A stretch of DNA of 64,000 nucleotides from Prochlorococcus marinus str. MIT 9107. Lineage in GTDB: Bacteria; Cyanobacteriota; Cyanobacteriia; PCC-6307; Cyanobiaceae. Positions within the stretch are counted from its first letter, which is position 1. Each line of letters opens with the position of its first letter. Under the pieces are notes generated by a model that ran no database searches, was not told the DNA's origin, and saw only the letters and a list, made by a program, of their open reading frames with translations. A program made the translations under genes and the position numbers. Location of the stretch: the NCBI RefSeq assembly GCF_000759855.1, contig NZ_JNAI01000010.1:1-64000 (forward strand), read 5' to 3'. Below, piece after piece: positions 37,209-45,560 of this stretch.

Positions 37209-38322
37209 GAAGTTCTAAATAGAAAATATTTTTCTTCTTAAGATTTTTCAATTCATCAACATTATTAATTGAGGACTTTTCAAGCAAGTTCAACTCTCCC
37301 CCTATTTGTTGTGCTAATTTCCTCGCTAAGAAAAGTCCCACCCCAGTGCCATCCTTCTTCTTAGAAGCAGCTCCTCTAAAGCCTTTTTGAAAAATCTTCT
37401 CATTTTCATTTTTTGATATTTTTTTCCCATCATCAAATATGCATATACCTTTACTCGTTATGATTATTCCAATCTCAGAACCTTTTTGAGCATATTTAAA
37501 AGCATTTTCTAATAAATTGGCAACAATCTCAGCAATTACAACATATTTTCCCTTTACTGGCGATAAAGTCCAATCTGGCCAAAGAGAAGGTTCGGACCAG
37601 TCTCTATTATCTAATTTCGCATTAGCCTCGCCTCTTTCTAAAATAGGCCTCAATAAACTCTGAACAGTTATTTCCTTCTTATTATCTAAATTTGGGGGCA
37701 ACAATAATCTTTCTTCTCCTATCTCTAGAGGAAGATGAATAGGTTCATTTAATTGCTCAAAAGAGTTCATATATTGATTAATTTGTTTTTGCTCTATCAG
37801 CATACGTTCGACTATTTCAATAGAATCATAATCTGAACCAAGTCTTTTTATTAGTAATTTTGCGTATGTTCTCAAGGCAGCCAATGGATTCCTTAATTGA
37901 TGGATTACAACATTAACCTGATTTTTTAAATAATTGATTTCTTTATTTTTATTTTGACGTTCTAATTCGATAGAAACGCATTTAGCTAAAGATAGTGAAA
38001 GGGCTTTTAATCTAGAATCAAGTGAAACTGGCCAATCTCCACCTTTCAAATCAGTTTCCACCCTAAGAACACCAAGTAGAATATCGTTTTCTTGCAAAGG
38101 GTACCATCTTCTATTAGGAGAAGAAACTTTTAATGAAGGATCATCTTCTATTGAAATTAAAATCCTATCAATTTGTGGCCATTGTCCAATCATTTCGAAA
38201 GTGGCTTTAGTACCTTGTTTAGCTGAAGCAAGATACATAACCAAATGAGTCACTCCCATCGAGCATCCAAAACTCTCAAGCTGTTTTAAGATTAGTTCTT
38301 CAAATTTTTTAGAGAGATTCAT
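37186..38322 (-). CDS. sensor histidine kinase, Hik2/CSK-like
   Basis: A 378-residue soluble kinase. The N-terminal part (about 1-125) is a GAF-like sensor with Cys20 in SFGCSMG; the H-box is VVIHQLRNPLAALRTYAKLL (His141), the N-box VANLLENAFKYA, and the G boxes DGKK and GTGVGLFLARKLA. The H-box and the N-terminal Cys resemble Hik2, the cyanobacterial relative of the chloroplast sensor kinase, reported to carry an iron-sulfur cluster at such a Cys. This assignment is my inference. No response regulator is adjacent. No transmembrane segment is seen. Confidence 0.82.
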   Translation of the reverse strand: MNLSKKFEELILKQLESFGCSMGVTHLVMYLASAKQGTKATFEMIGQWPQIDRILISIEDDPSLKVSSPNRRWYPLQENDILLGVLRVETDLKGGDWPVSLDSRLKALSLSLAKCVSIELERQNKNKEINYLKNQVNVVIHQLRNPLAALRTYAKLLIKRLGSDYDSIEIVERMLIEQKQINQYMNSFEQLNEPIHLPLEIGEERLLLPPNLDNKKEITVQSLLRPILERGEANAKLDNRDWSEPSLWPDWTLSPVKGKYVVIAEIVANLLENAFKYAQKGSEIGIIITSKGICIFDDGKKISKNENEKIFQKGFRGAASKKKDGTGVGLFLARKLAQQIGGELNLLEKSSINNVDELKNLKKKNIFYLELPTTELHS

Positions 38323-38404
38323 AATTTAATGAAATTTTGAGTAATTTTTAGAGAAAAATTTGAAAAAGGCTTGTAAAATCTGAAAAAAGTATTAAGATAT
38401 ATAA

Positions 38405-38482
38405 AGAGGTCTGACTTTCGCCAGCCTTAAATATGAATATTTGATCATATTTTAAGCTACATCAGAGGTTGATGGGTCCTCT
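38405..38482 (+). promoter_or_regulatory. structured 5' leader or small RNA before the DUF3155 gene
   Basis: Three successive hairpins: GG-CTG/CAG-CC (38408-38426); a 14-bp stem with two mismatches and an 8-nt loop (38423-38436 with 38445-38458); and AGAGG/CCTCT (38464-38468 with 38478-38482). A second AGAGG at 38405-38409 could pair with the same CCTCT instead. A weak promoter (TTGTAA near 38370, TATATA-like near 38399) lies upstream. No known riboswitch motif is recognised. Confidence 0.45.
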
Positions 38483-38573
38483 ATGTAATTAAAGTGAATT
38501 CAAAATCACAGATAGTAAGATTAGTAAAAATAAATAAGACTAATCTCATTAATAATTTCAGGAGTACCAATCA

Positions 38574-38942
38574 ATGTCAAAGAAAAGAAAAAGAATTAGT
38601 AGAAGAAGATTGGCTGGCCAAAGAGTCATGGCACACGTGCCTATTTATCATATCCAAACTGGCAAACATAAACCAGTTACAGCAGCAAGAAGATTCATAG
38701 CCGAAAATGCCTTGTCTGCGCCTTCAGTTTTCAACGTCCGAAGAAATGAACACACCACAGATAGGTTTTTTTGGGGTGAAAAAGGTTTATTTAGCGCCCA
38801 ATATGCTGAAGAAAATCATTTTTTGTTTCCATCGCTAAAAGATGTAGTAGAAGGAATTGGTGAAAGCAAAATTTTTGAAGGACTAGAACTTACTGCTGAT
38901 GATTGGGAAGAAATTGAAGAATACGAATATGCTTTTGTTTAA
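38574..38942 (+). CDS. conserved cyanobacterial DUF3155 protein
   Basis: A 122-residue protein starting with a very basic SKKRKRISRRRLAGQR, then YHIQTGKHKPVTAARRFI, NVRRNEHTTDRFFWGEKGLF, AEENHFLFPSL and a highly acidic C-terminus (DDWEEIEEYEYAF). This matches the DUF3155 family, restricted to cyanobacteria and relatives; function unknown. The charge asymmetry and basic start suggest nucleic-acid or ribosome contact, which is inference. A clear AGGAG ribosome binding site precedes the ATG. A structured leader lies about 90 nt upstream. Confidence 0.85.
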   Translation: MSKKRKRISRRRLAGQRVMAHVPIYHIQTGKHKPVTAARRFIAENALSAPSVFNVRRNEHTTDRFFWGEKGLFSAQYAEENHFLFPSLKDVVEGIGESKIFEGLELTADDWEEIEEYEYAFV

Positions 38943-39556
38943 AAAATATTAGCCATCCTTGAACTTATTACATCAATTAAATTTGAATCAATTTGATGAA
39001 ATCCATCAAATTCAATTAATTCACAAATTTCAGAAGATTTACTTTTAACCTTTTCATAAATAATCCTAGAAGCTTCTATAGGCACCACATCATCAAATAA
39101 GCCATGACTTGCAATAAATGGTGGGCATTTTTCTCCTGGAATCCAGGTTGGGTGAGGATAACCACTGCAAGCAACAATTAATCCTAAGTTTAATTTGAAT
39201 CCTGCATCAATTGCCATTGCTGCTCCCTGTGAAAAACCCAACAAAATTGTTTTTCTAAGTGGAATCTTATCAGAATCAAATTTTTTTAATGTATCTATAA
39301 GTTTATTCACTTCCACCTCAGCCTCACCCCAATCATGTGGGTACAATCCATACCACTGTCTTCCCGTACCACCTGGATGTAAGCCGGGAGCTCTTAAAGA
39401 AATTACCTCAAAATCTAGATTTGTTTTTTCTGAAATCTCCTTTCCAAGTGTTAAAAGGTCATCTGCATCAGCTCCCCAACCATGTATCAAAATAATTCGA
39501 TGAGTTGCAGTTTGAGAGCTAATCGAGACAAATTCATGATTGATATCGTATTTCAT
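38939..39556 (-). CDS. alpha/beta hydrolase (carboxylesterase/phospholipase type)
   Basis: A 205-residue alpha/beta hydrolase of the acyl-protein thioesterase/carboxylesterase group. HGWGADADDLL forms the oxyanion region; GFSQGAAMAID is the nucleophile elbow with the catalytic Ser; HGLFDDVVP gives the Asp and the final GFHQI the His. The natural ester is unknown. It converges on the DUF3155 gene with a 4-bp overlap and diverges from purH. Confidence 0.88.
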   Translation of the reverse strand: MKYDINHEFVSISSQTATHRIILIHGWGADADDLLTLGKEISEKTNLDFEVISLRAPGLHPGGTGRQWYGLYPHDWGEAEVEVNKLIDTLKKFDSDKIPLRKTILLGFSQGAAMAIDAGFKLNLGLIVACSGYPHPTWIPGEKCPPFIASHGLFDDVVPIEASRIIYEKVKSKSSEICELIEFDGFHQIDSNLIDVISSRMANIF

Positions 39557-39589
39557 GTTTATATTCTTAAGTAATTAAACTTTTTCATA

Positions 39590-41143
39590 ATGTCACCATT
39601 AGCCTTAGTAAGTGTCTCTGATAAAAAAAATATAATCCCATTTTGTAAAGAATTGGTAGAAAAATTTAATTATAAAATTCTATCAAGTGGAGGAACTGCT
39701 AGGCATCTTATGGAGGCAAAAATTCCAGTTATTAAAGTCACAGATTTTACTAATTCTCCGGAAATCCTTGGAGGAAGAGTTAAAACTCTACATCCTAAAA
39801 TCCATGGAGGAATATTAGCTAAAAGAACTGATGAGGAACATAAAAAAGACATTGAATTGAATTCTCTTGAACTTATTGACTTGGTAGTTGTCAATTTATA
39901 TCCTTTTAAGCAAACTGTTGAGAAGGGATCTAAATGGGAAGATGCTATTGAAAATATTGATATCGGAGGGCCATCAATGATTCGTTCTGCGGCTAAAAAT
40001 CATAAAGACGTTTCCGTTTTAGTAGATCCTATTCAATATCAAGAATTTCTTGAAGAAAGTAAAAAAGGGGTTCTAGAAGAATCATATAAAGCAAAATTAG
40101 CCTTTGAAGCTTTTCAGCATACAGCTGACTATGACACTGCAATATCTAATTGGATAAGGAAAGAGAGAGGTTTACAATCTTCCAAATATATTGAGTCATA
40201 TCCACTAATCAAAACTTTAAGATATGGAGAGAATCCTCATCAAAAGGCTTATTGGTATGGCTTAAGCAATATTGGATGGAACTCAGCAGAGCAACTACAA
40301 GGTAAAGAGTTAAGCTATAACAATCTATTGGATCTTGAGTCAGCGCTTTCAACAGTTTTAGAATTTGGCTATGAAGAAAAAGATTATCCAACAACAAACA
40401 CATTCGCTTCTGTAATTCTGAAACACAATAATCCTTGTGGCGCCTCTGTCAGCAATTCAGCCTCACAAGCATTTTTAAATGCTTTGGAATGCGACTCAAT
40501 TAGTGCATTTGGAGGAATAGTTGCTTTTAATTCAAATATAGATAGTGAAACCGCAAATAACCTGAAAGATATTTTCTTAGAGTGTGTCGTCGCTCCATCT
40601 TTTGATGAAGAAGCTTTAGAAATTCTAAAAATAAAAAAGAATTTAAGAATTTTAAAGTTATCAAAAAATATACTTTTAAAAAAGAACCAAACTTCTTCTA
40701 AATCAATAATGGGAGGATTACTAGTTCAAGAAACTGATGATAGTGAAGATAAAAATGAAAGTTGGGTTTCAGTAACTAAAAAGAATCCAAGTAATCAGAT
40801 GAACTTAGATCTTGATTTTGCATGGAAAATTTGCAAACACGTAAAATCAAATGCAATTGTGATAGCAAAAGACCAAAAAACTTTTGGAATTGGAGCTGGA
40901 CAAATGAATAGAGTTGGTGCTGCAAAAATCGCATTAGAAGCAGCTAAAGGATTATGTTATGAAGCTGTTTTAGCAAGCGATGGTTTTTTTCCATTCGCTG
41001 ATACTGTAGAACTTGCAAGTCGGTACGGAATACAAGCTATTATCCAACCTGGTGGAAGTTTAAGAGACCAAGAAAGCATTGATATGTGTAATTCAAAAGG
41101 AATCTCAATGGTATTCACCCATAAAAGACATTTTTTGCATTAG
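39590..41143 (+). CDS. purH: bifunctional AICAR transformylase / IMP cyclohydrolase
   Basis: A 517-residue enzyme for the last two purine steps. The N-terminal IMP cyclohydrolase domain (about 1-200) starts LALVSVSDKKNIIPFC and has SGGTARHL, GGRVKTLHPKIHGGIL and NIDIGGPSMIRSAAKNH. The transformylase domain has LRYGENPHQKAYW, KHNNPCGASV, SAFGGIVAFN and GIGAGQMNRV, with the C-terminal DGFFPFADTVELA and IQPGGSLRDQE. Length matches. It converges on the DoxX gene. Confidence 0.96.
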   Translation: MSPLALVSVSDKKNIIPFCKELVEKFNYKILSSGGTARHLMEAKIPVIKVTDFTNSPEILGGRVKTLHPKIHGGILAKRTDEEHKKDIELNSLELIDLVVVNLYPFKQTVEKGSKWEDAIENIDIGGPSMIRSAAKNHKDVSVLVDPIQYQEFLEESKKGVLEESYKAKLAFEAFQHTADYDTAISNWIRKERGLQSSKYIESYPLIKTLRYGENPHQKAYWYGLSNIGWNSAEQLQGKELSYNNLLDLESALSTVLEFGYEEKDYPTTNTFASVILKHNNPCGASVSNSASQAFLNALECDSISAFGGIVAFNSNIDSETANNLKDIFLECVVAPSFDEEALEILKIKKNLRILKLSKNILLKKNQTSSKSIMGGLLVQETDDSEDKNESWVSVTKKNPSNQMNLDLDFAWKICKHVKSNAIVIAKDQKTFGIGAGQMNRVGAAKIALEAAKGLCYEAVLASDGFFPFADTVELASRYGIQAIIQPGGSLRDQESIDMCNSKGISMVFTHKRHFLH

Positions 41144-41144
41144 G

Positions 41145-41705
41145 TTAGTTTGATTTTGGATAGTATGTAATTTTGTTAGTCTTTCTAAACAAAGAAAGTC
41201 TTCCTGGACCTGCGCATAAAAAGTAGAGAGAAATCGCTCCGTATATAAAAGAGAGTTCGAAAGCATAGTTGTGACTTTCAACTACTGCTAAAGGAAAGCC
41301 TTCTAATCCAGTATCTAGAAGATGAAAATAGACAGCGAATGCCATTGTTGAAAATAGTCCAAGAGAAGAAAGCCTTGCAAAAATACCTATAGCCAATCCT
41401 AATGGGCAAACTAATTGTGTTATGGCTGCTCCAAAAGTCCAAATAACAGGATCACCTGGTAAAAATGGGAAGTACTTACCAACTACAAACTCGGCAAAAC
41501 CCTGAGGATCCTGCAGTTTTTCTAGGCCATGATGAATCATCAAAGCACAAAATCCGATTCGTAAAACAAGAATTGATAATTCTCCTAGAATATTAACTTC
41601 GGACCCAGAAGATGAATTAGCAACTACAACCTCAACTTTTTGGGGGGCTTTAGTTCTATTCATACTTGCTGTTTGAACTGAATTTGTCTGTGTTTTGTCT
41701 TCCAT
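41145..41705 (-). CDS. DoxX-family membrane protein
   Basis: A 186-residue protein. Residues 1-45 are polar; then four hydrophobic helices (about 45-65, 85-110, 112-130, 145-165). The helix signature VLRIGFCALMIHHGLEKLQDP is typical of DoxX proteins, as are FVIWTFGAAITQLVCPLGLAIGIF-like segments. Members have been linked to redox or quinone metabolism; function here is unknown. It follows ispH at 104 bp on the same strand. Confidence 0.8.
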   Translation of the reverse strand: MEDKTQTNSVQTASMNRTKAPQKVEVVVANSSSGSEVNILGELSILVLRIGFCALMIHHGLEKLQDPQGFAEFVVGKYFPFLPGDPVIWTFGAAITQLVCPLGLAIGIFARLSSLGLFSTMAFAVYFHLLDTGLEGFPLAVVESHNYAFELSFIYGAISLYFLCAGPGRLSLFRKTNKITYYPKSN

Positions 41706-41809
41706 ACTTCATAAATTTTTCATTATTCTAGTTAATAAAGTAGATCTTTAGGAAATATATGAGTAATAAATTAAAAAAACTAAGCAAAGTTATGAATGAT
41801 ATTCCAAAT

Positions 41810-43006
41810 TCAGGAAGCTATATCAATTAACTTTTCAATAACATCCGCAACAACTTTGTCAGGAGTAGATGCTCCAGAAGTAATTCCTACGTTAATTTCG
41901 CCGTCAGGAAGAAAATTCTCTTTTAAGACAAGTTCAGCTTCGAGAGGTTTGTGAAAAATAGAATTATCTTCAACAGAAATCCTATCTGAAATATCTATAT
42001 GAAAAGATTCTATATTATTAGTGATAGCAATTTCCTGCAGATGGGTGGTGTTTGAAGAATTAAAACCGCCAATTACAACAAGGATATCTAAATCCTCATC
42101 TACTAAAGAAAACATCGCATCTTGTCTCTCTTCTGTAGCATCACATATAGTATTAAATGCTAGAAAATGATCATTAATATTCGCAGGGCCATACTTTCTT
42201 AACATGGTATTTTCGAAAAGTTTTCCAATTTCCTCTGTTTCACTTTTTAACATTGTTGTTTGATTAGCAACACCAATTCTTTCAAGATGAATATTCGGGT
42301 CAAATCCATTAGAAAATGCTTTAGAAAATTTTTTCATAAACTCATTTTTATCTCCCTTCCCTTCAATAAAGTCTGAAACATATTTTGCTTCATCTAAGTC
42401 AAAAACAACTAAGTAATTTCCAGCGAAAGATCTAGTGGCAAGTGTTTCTTCATGTTTATATTTACCGTGAATGATAGATGTAAAGGTATGCTTTTTATGT
42501 TTTTCAACTGTATGCCAAACTTTAGAGACCCAAGGGCAAGTTGTATCGATTATATGACACTCTTTTTCATGTAATAATTGCATTTCTTGAACAGTCGCTC
42601 CAAAAGCAGGAAGTATAACAACATCACCTAAAGAAACTGGTGAAAAATCCTTAACACCATTTTTGGCAGAAATTATTTTTACATTCATCTTACTTAGATG
42701 GTTATTAACTGAAGGATTGTGAATAATTTCATTCGTCATCCATATGGTTTCGTTAGGGTAGTGTCTTCTAGTTTCGTAAGCCATTGCCACAGCTCTCTCA
42801 ACACCCCAACAAAATCCAAAAGATTTTGCAAGCTTAATCTGTAATCTCCCTTTTTTAAAGCTGAAATTATTCTCTCTTATTGAGGCTATTAAATCGCTCT
42901 GGTAAGATTCTCCCAAAGCTTTTGCTCTTTTAGTTGGCGACTCAAAACCTCTGCGGTTATATCTACCAGAATGTTGAATTGCGTGTTTTACGGTTTGAGT
43001 ATCCAT
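41810..43006 (-). CDS. ispH: 4-hydroxy-3-methylbut-2-enyl diphosphate reductase
   Basis: A 398-residue iron-sulfur enzyme, last step of the MEP isoprenoid pathway that feeds chlorophyll, carotenoids and quinones. Cluster cysteines are in [13 protein letters not shown] (Cys66), [11 protein letters not shown] and [11 protein letters not shown]. The Glu-containing and substrate-binding [20 protein letters not shown] follows the long N-terminal extension typical of cyanobacteria and plants. I start at ATG 43006; the longer frame to 43063 runs through the amt1 terminator. Confidence 0.95.
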   Translation of the reverse strand: MDTQTVKHAIQHSGRYNRRGFESPTKRAKALGESYQSDLIASIRENNFSFKKGRLQIKLAKSFGFCWGVERAVAMAYETRRHYPNETIWMTNEIIHNPSVNNHLSKMNVKIISAKNGVKDFSPVSLGDVVILPAFGATVQEMQLLHEKECHIIDTTCPWVSKVWHTVEKHKKHTFTSIIHGKYKHEETLATRSFAGNYLVVFDLDEAKYVSDFIEGKGDKNEFMKKFSKAFSNGFDPNIHLERIGVANQTTMLKSETEEIGKLFENTMLRKYGPANINDHFLAFNTICDATEERQDAMFSLVDEDLDILVVIGGFNSSNTTHLQEIAITNNIESFHIDISDRISVEDNSIFHKPLEAELVLKENFLPDGEINVGITSGASTPDKVVADVIEKLIDIAS

Positions 43007-43042
43007 GCTTTTGATATTACAACATTTTAAATAATTATTTGT

Positions 43043-43078
43043 AAAAAAAAAGAAACCTGACATAAGTCAGGTTTCTTT
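43043..43078. terminator. bidirectional Rho-independent terminator, amt1/ispH
   Basis: A 12-bp perfect stem: AAAGAAACCTGA (43049-43060) with TCAGGTTTCTTT (43067-43078), loop CATAAG. On the minus strand it is followed by a long U-run, placed 19 nt after the amt1 stop. This is the strongest terminator in the window. Confidence 0.9.
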
Positions 43079-43096
43079 AATCAATTTTTGGTTAGA

Positions 43097-44569
43097 TTAT
43101 TTAGCAGATGCAAAGTCTGGATATGCTTCCATTCCGTGCTCTCCTATATCAAGGCCTTGAGTCTCTTCCTCTTCAGATACACGGATACCTCCGAATAATC
43201 CTCCGATAATAGACCAAGCAATCCAGCAAGTGATAATACTCCAAATCGCATAAGCCCCTGCTCCAAGTGCTTGAATACCTAATTGTCCGATGCCTCCGCC
43301 ATTAAATAAACCTAAAGCTGCACCTGAACCTTGGATATCATAACCCCAAAGTCCAATAACAATAGTTCCCCATACACCGCAAACACCGTGAACGGAGAAT
43401 GCGCCTACAGGATCATCAATTTCAGCAGCATCTAATGCGGCGACAGAAAATACGACAATAATACCACCGATAAATCCTGCTACCCATGAACCAACCATTG
43501 TTAGGTTTCCACAACCAGCAGTGATACTTACTAAACCTGCAAGTATTCCATTTATGATCATTGTTAAATCAGGTTTACCTGAAGTTAATGTCGAAAGTAT
43601 TGTCGCAGCTATACCTCCACCTGCAGCTGCAAGTGTAGTAGTAACCGCCACATATGGTACCCATTGATCCATTGCGAGCTGTGAACCAGGATTAAATCCA
43701 TACCAACCTATCCAAAGGATTAGAGCTCCCAATGTAGCTATTGCCATATTGTGTCCAGGCATTGCTTTTGGTTGTCCATCTACAAATTTACCGATTCTTG
43801 GCCCAAGAAGCATTGCTCCTACTAACCCGGCCCATGCTCCAACTGAGTGGACAATTGAAGAACCCGCAAAATCAATAAATTCTGGTGCTCCATATACAGA
43901 GTTTAACCATCCGCTATTCCACTCCCAGCTTCCAGCAACAGGATAAATAAATGCAGTGAGGACTAAAGCAAATACTACAAATTCACCAAATTTTACTCTT
44001 TCAGCTACAAGACCTGAAACGATAGTTGCTGCTGTTCCAGCAAAAGCAGATTGGAAAAGGAAGTCTACTGTAGGAACCAATGAACCATCAGTAACCATTT
44101 CGGCTGTAACTTCTGGATCAAAGAAGAATCCACCCCAGTAAAACCATCCCCCTAATACGCTGTCTCCATACATAATTTTGTAACCAACAAACCAATATGC
44201 AGTTACTGCAAGAGCAAAAACAAAAAGGTTTTTGGCAAGAATATTGACAGCATTTTTAGACCTGCACATACCAGCTTCAACCATTGCGAAACCAGCGTTC
44301 ATGAAGATAACTAAAATCGTTGCGATAAGTAGCCATAGATTATTGGCTAAGAATTGGGCATTGAGGTCAGGGAAATCAGCGGCATGTGCTGAAAGATTAA
44401 AAATACCTAAACCAAACAAGGCCAGAGGAACAGTTGCAAGCCACAACATGGAGCGGTTTGAACTAAATCCTCGAATACTCCTCAAAAGAAGCATAGGTCC
44501 ATTTGCAAGACTTGAATCTTGTAATTTGGACCTAGAGCGCCTTTTAGGCGTTTGCAAAGCAGTGGTCAT
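43097..44569 (-). CDS. amt1: ammonium transporter Amt1
   Basis: A 490-residue Amt/Rh channel-like ammonium transporter. An N-terminal segment (about 40-63, ending SAHAAD) resembles a signal peptide, as in many Amt proteins. The transport core has LWLLIATILVIFMNAGFAMVEAGM, NLFVFALAV, a GSSIVHSVGAWAGLVGA stretch with the first pore His, and DDPVGAFSVHGVCGVWGT with the second. Nitrogen-controlled: two overlapping NtcA-type boxes lie 83-105 bp upstream, and a strong terminator follows. It is expected to be highly expressed in nitrogen-poor surface water. Confidence 0.97.
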   Translation of the reverse strand: MTTALQTPKRRSRSKLQDSSLANGPMLLLRSIRGFSSNRSMLWLATVPLALFGLGIFNLSAHAADFPDLNAQFLANNLWLLIATILVIFMNAGFAMVEAGMCRSKNAVNILAKNLFVFALAVTAYWFVGYKIMYGDSVLGGWFYWGGFFFDPEVTAEMVTDGSLVPTVDFLFQSAFAGTAATIVSGLVAERVKFGEFVVFALVLTAFIYPVAGSWEWNSGWLNSVYGAPEFIDFAGSSIVHSVGAWAGLVGAMLLGPRIGKFVDGQPKAMPGHNMAIATLGALILWIGWYGFNPGSQLAMDQWVPYVAVTTTLAAAGGGIAATILSTLTSGKPDLTMIINGILAGLVSITAGCGNLTMVGSWVAGFIGGIIVVFSVAALDAAEIDDPVGAFSVHGVCGVWGTIVIGLWGYDIQGSGAALGLFNGGGIGQLGIQALGAGAYAIWSIITCWIAWSIIGGLFGGIRVSEEEETQGLDIGEHGMEAYPDFASAK

Positions 44570-44651
44570 AAAAAAAAATTAGATCTGCAAAAAACAGTTT
44601 GAGCTGTTTCCTTTCACATTCAATTTTGCTCAGAAACCTTATTAGTGTCTA

Positions 44652-44674
44652 GTATCCGTTGTTACCATTTCTAC
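44652..44674 (-). promoter_or_regulatory. two overlapping NtcA boxes upstream of amt1
   Basis: On the minus strand GTAGAAATGGTAAC (44674-44661) and GTAACAACGGATAC (44665-44652) both fit GT-N10-AC; the second is a perfect GTA-N8-TAC. They share five bases. A -10 (TAN3T) at exactly 22 bp is not seen, but TAAGGT lies nearby. Confidence 0.75.
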
Positions 44675-44748
44675 AGTTGACTACCAAAAATTTATTTGTT
44701 AAATTCAAAAATCAATTTTTTTAGAGTTTAAAATATCAAATTTCTCAC

Positions 44749-45489
44749 TTATCTCAAAGGTTTAATTTCATTCCATGTTACATGGTCTTTGTGGAATTCA
44801 AAAGAACATGGGATAACTATCATTCCCGCACTTACAGATTCTCTAAAAAGTTTGCCATAGAGGGGATCTGCATCATCTCCAGGGGCAAAGAAACTAGCAT
44901 CTTTTCTAGTAATACAAAGTATTAGAACACTTTTACTTTCAGGAATTAATTCTTTTAATTCAATAAGATGTTTTTGGCCTCTTTTCGTTACTGTATCAGG
45001 AAATAAAGCTACATTTTTTTTTATCCAAGTCGTATTCTTAACCTCTATGTAAATGTTTCGATTATCAGGATTTGATGATTTTGGGGTTAAAAAAAAATCA
45101 ATTCTGCTCTTTTTATCTTTTCCATAAGGAACTTCAGATTTAATTGTCTCTACTTCCCCAATTATTTCCTTAAGCAAGTTTTTCTCAAGAACCCTTTTGA
45201 TCAACTTATTTGCAAAAAGGGTATTGATACCAACCCAAACCTCCTCATTGTTAGCATCTAAAACACATATCTGTTCCCAAGTAAAAGGCAATTTTCTTTT
45301 TGTAGAAGAAGAGAAACTTAGCCTTACTTTTGCTCCCTCGTTCAAAAGCCCCTTCATTGGACCTGTATTAGCACAATGAGCAGTTACTACCTCTCCACTC
45401 TCTAATTTTATATCTACGAGAAATCTTTTATACCTTTTAAGGAAAATTCCCTCAATTAATGGATCAAATTCAATTATCCGATTATTCAT
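44749..45489 (-). CDS. sfsA: SfsA family protein
   Basis: A 246-residue protein of the SfsA (sugar fermentation stimulation) family, a nuclease-like fold with an OB-type N-terminal domain. Visible: [39 protein letters not shown] with a PDDEXK-like E-V-K, and RGQKHLIEL. Enzymatic function is unproven despite wide conservation. The gene lies on the minus strand, upstream of amt1, and diverges from murJ by 71 bp. Confidence 0.9.
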   Translation of the reverse strand: MNNRIIEFDPLIEGIFLKRYKRFLVDIKLESGEVVTAHCANTGPMKGLLNEGAKVRLSFSSSTKRKLPFTWEQICVLDANNEEVWVGINTLFANKLIKRVLEKNLLKEIIGEVETIKSEVPYGKDKKSRIDFFLTPKSSNPDNRNIYIEVKNTTWIKKNVALFPDTVTKRGQKHLIELKELIPESKSVLILCITRKDASFFAPGDDADPLYGKLFRESVSAGMIVIPCSFEFHKDHVTWNEIKPLR

Positions 45490-45560
45490 AAATATGTCGT
45501 TAGTTAAAAATCAAATATAATTGAAACTTAAACTTCTTGAAAAATTTCAGATAAAGCCAA

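Noticed and set aside
38494-38700. 68-residue ORF before and within the DUF3155 gene
   Set aside because: It is in another frame of a clearly conserved gene and has no supporting features; the region before 38574 fits an untranslated leader.
43007-43063. 19-residue N-terminal extension of IspH
   Set aside because: It would place the start inside the amt1 terminator and has a low-complexity Phe run absent from the family; ATG 43006 is better.
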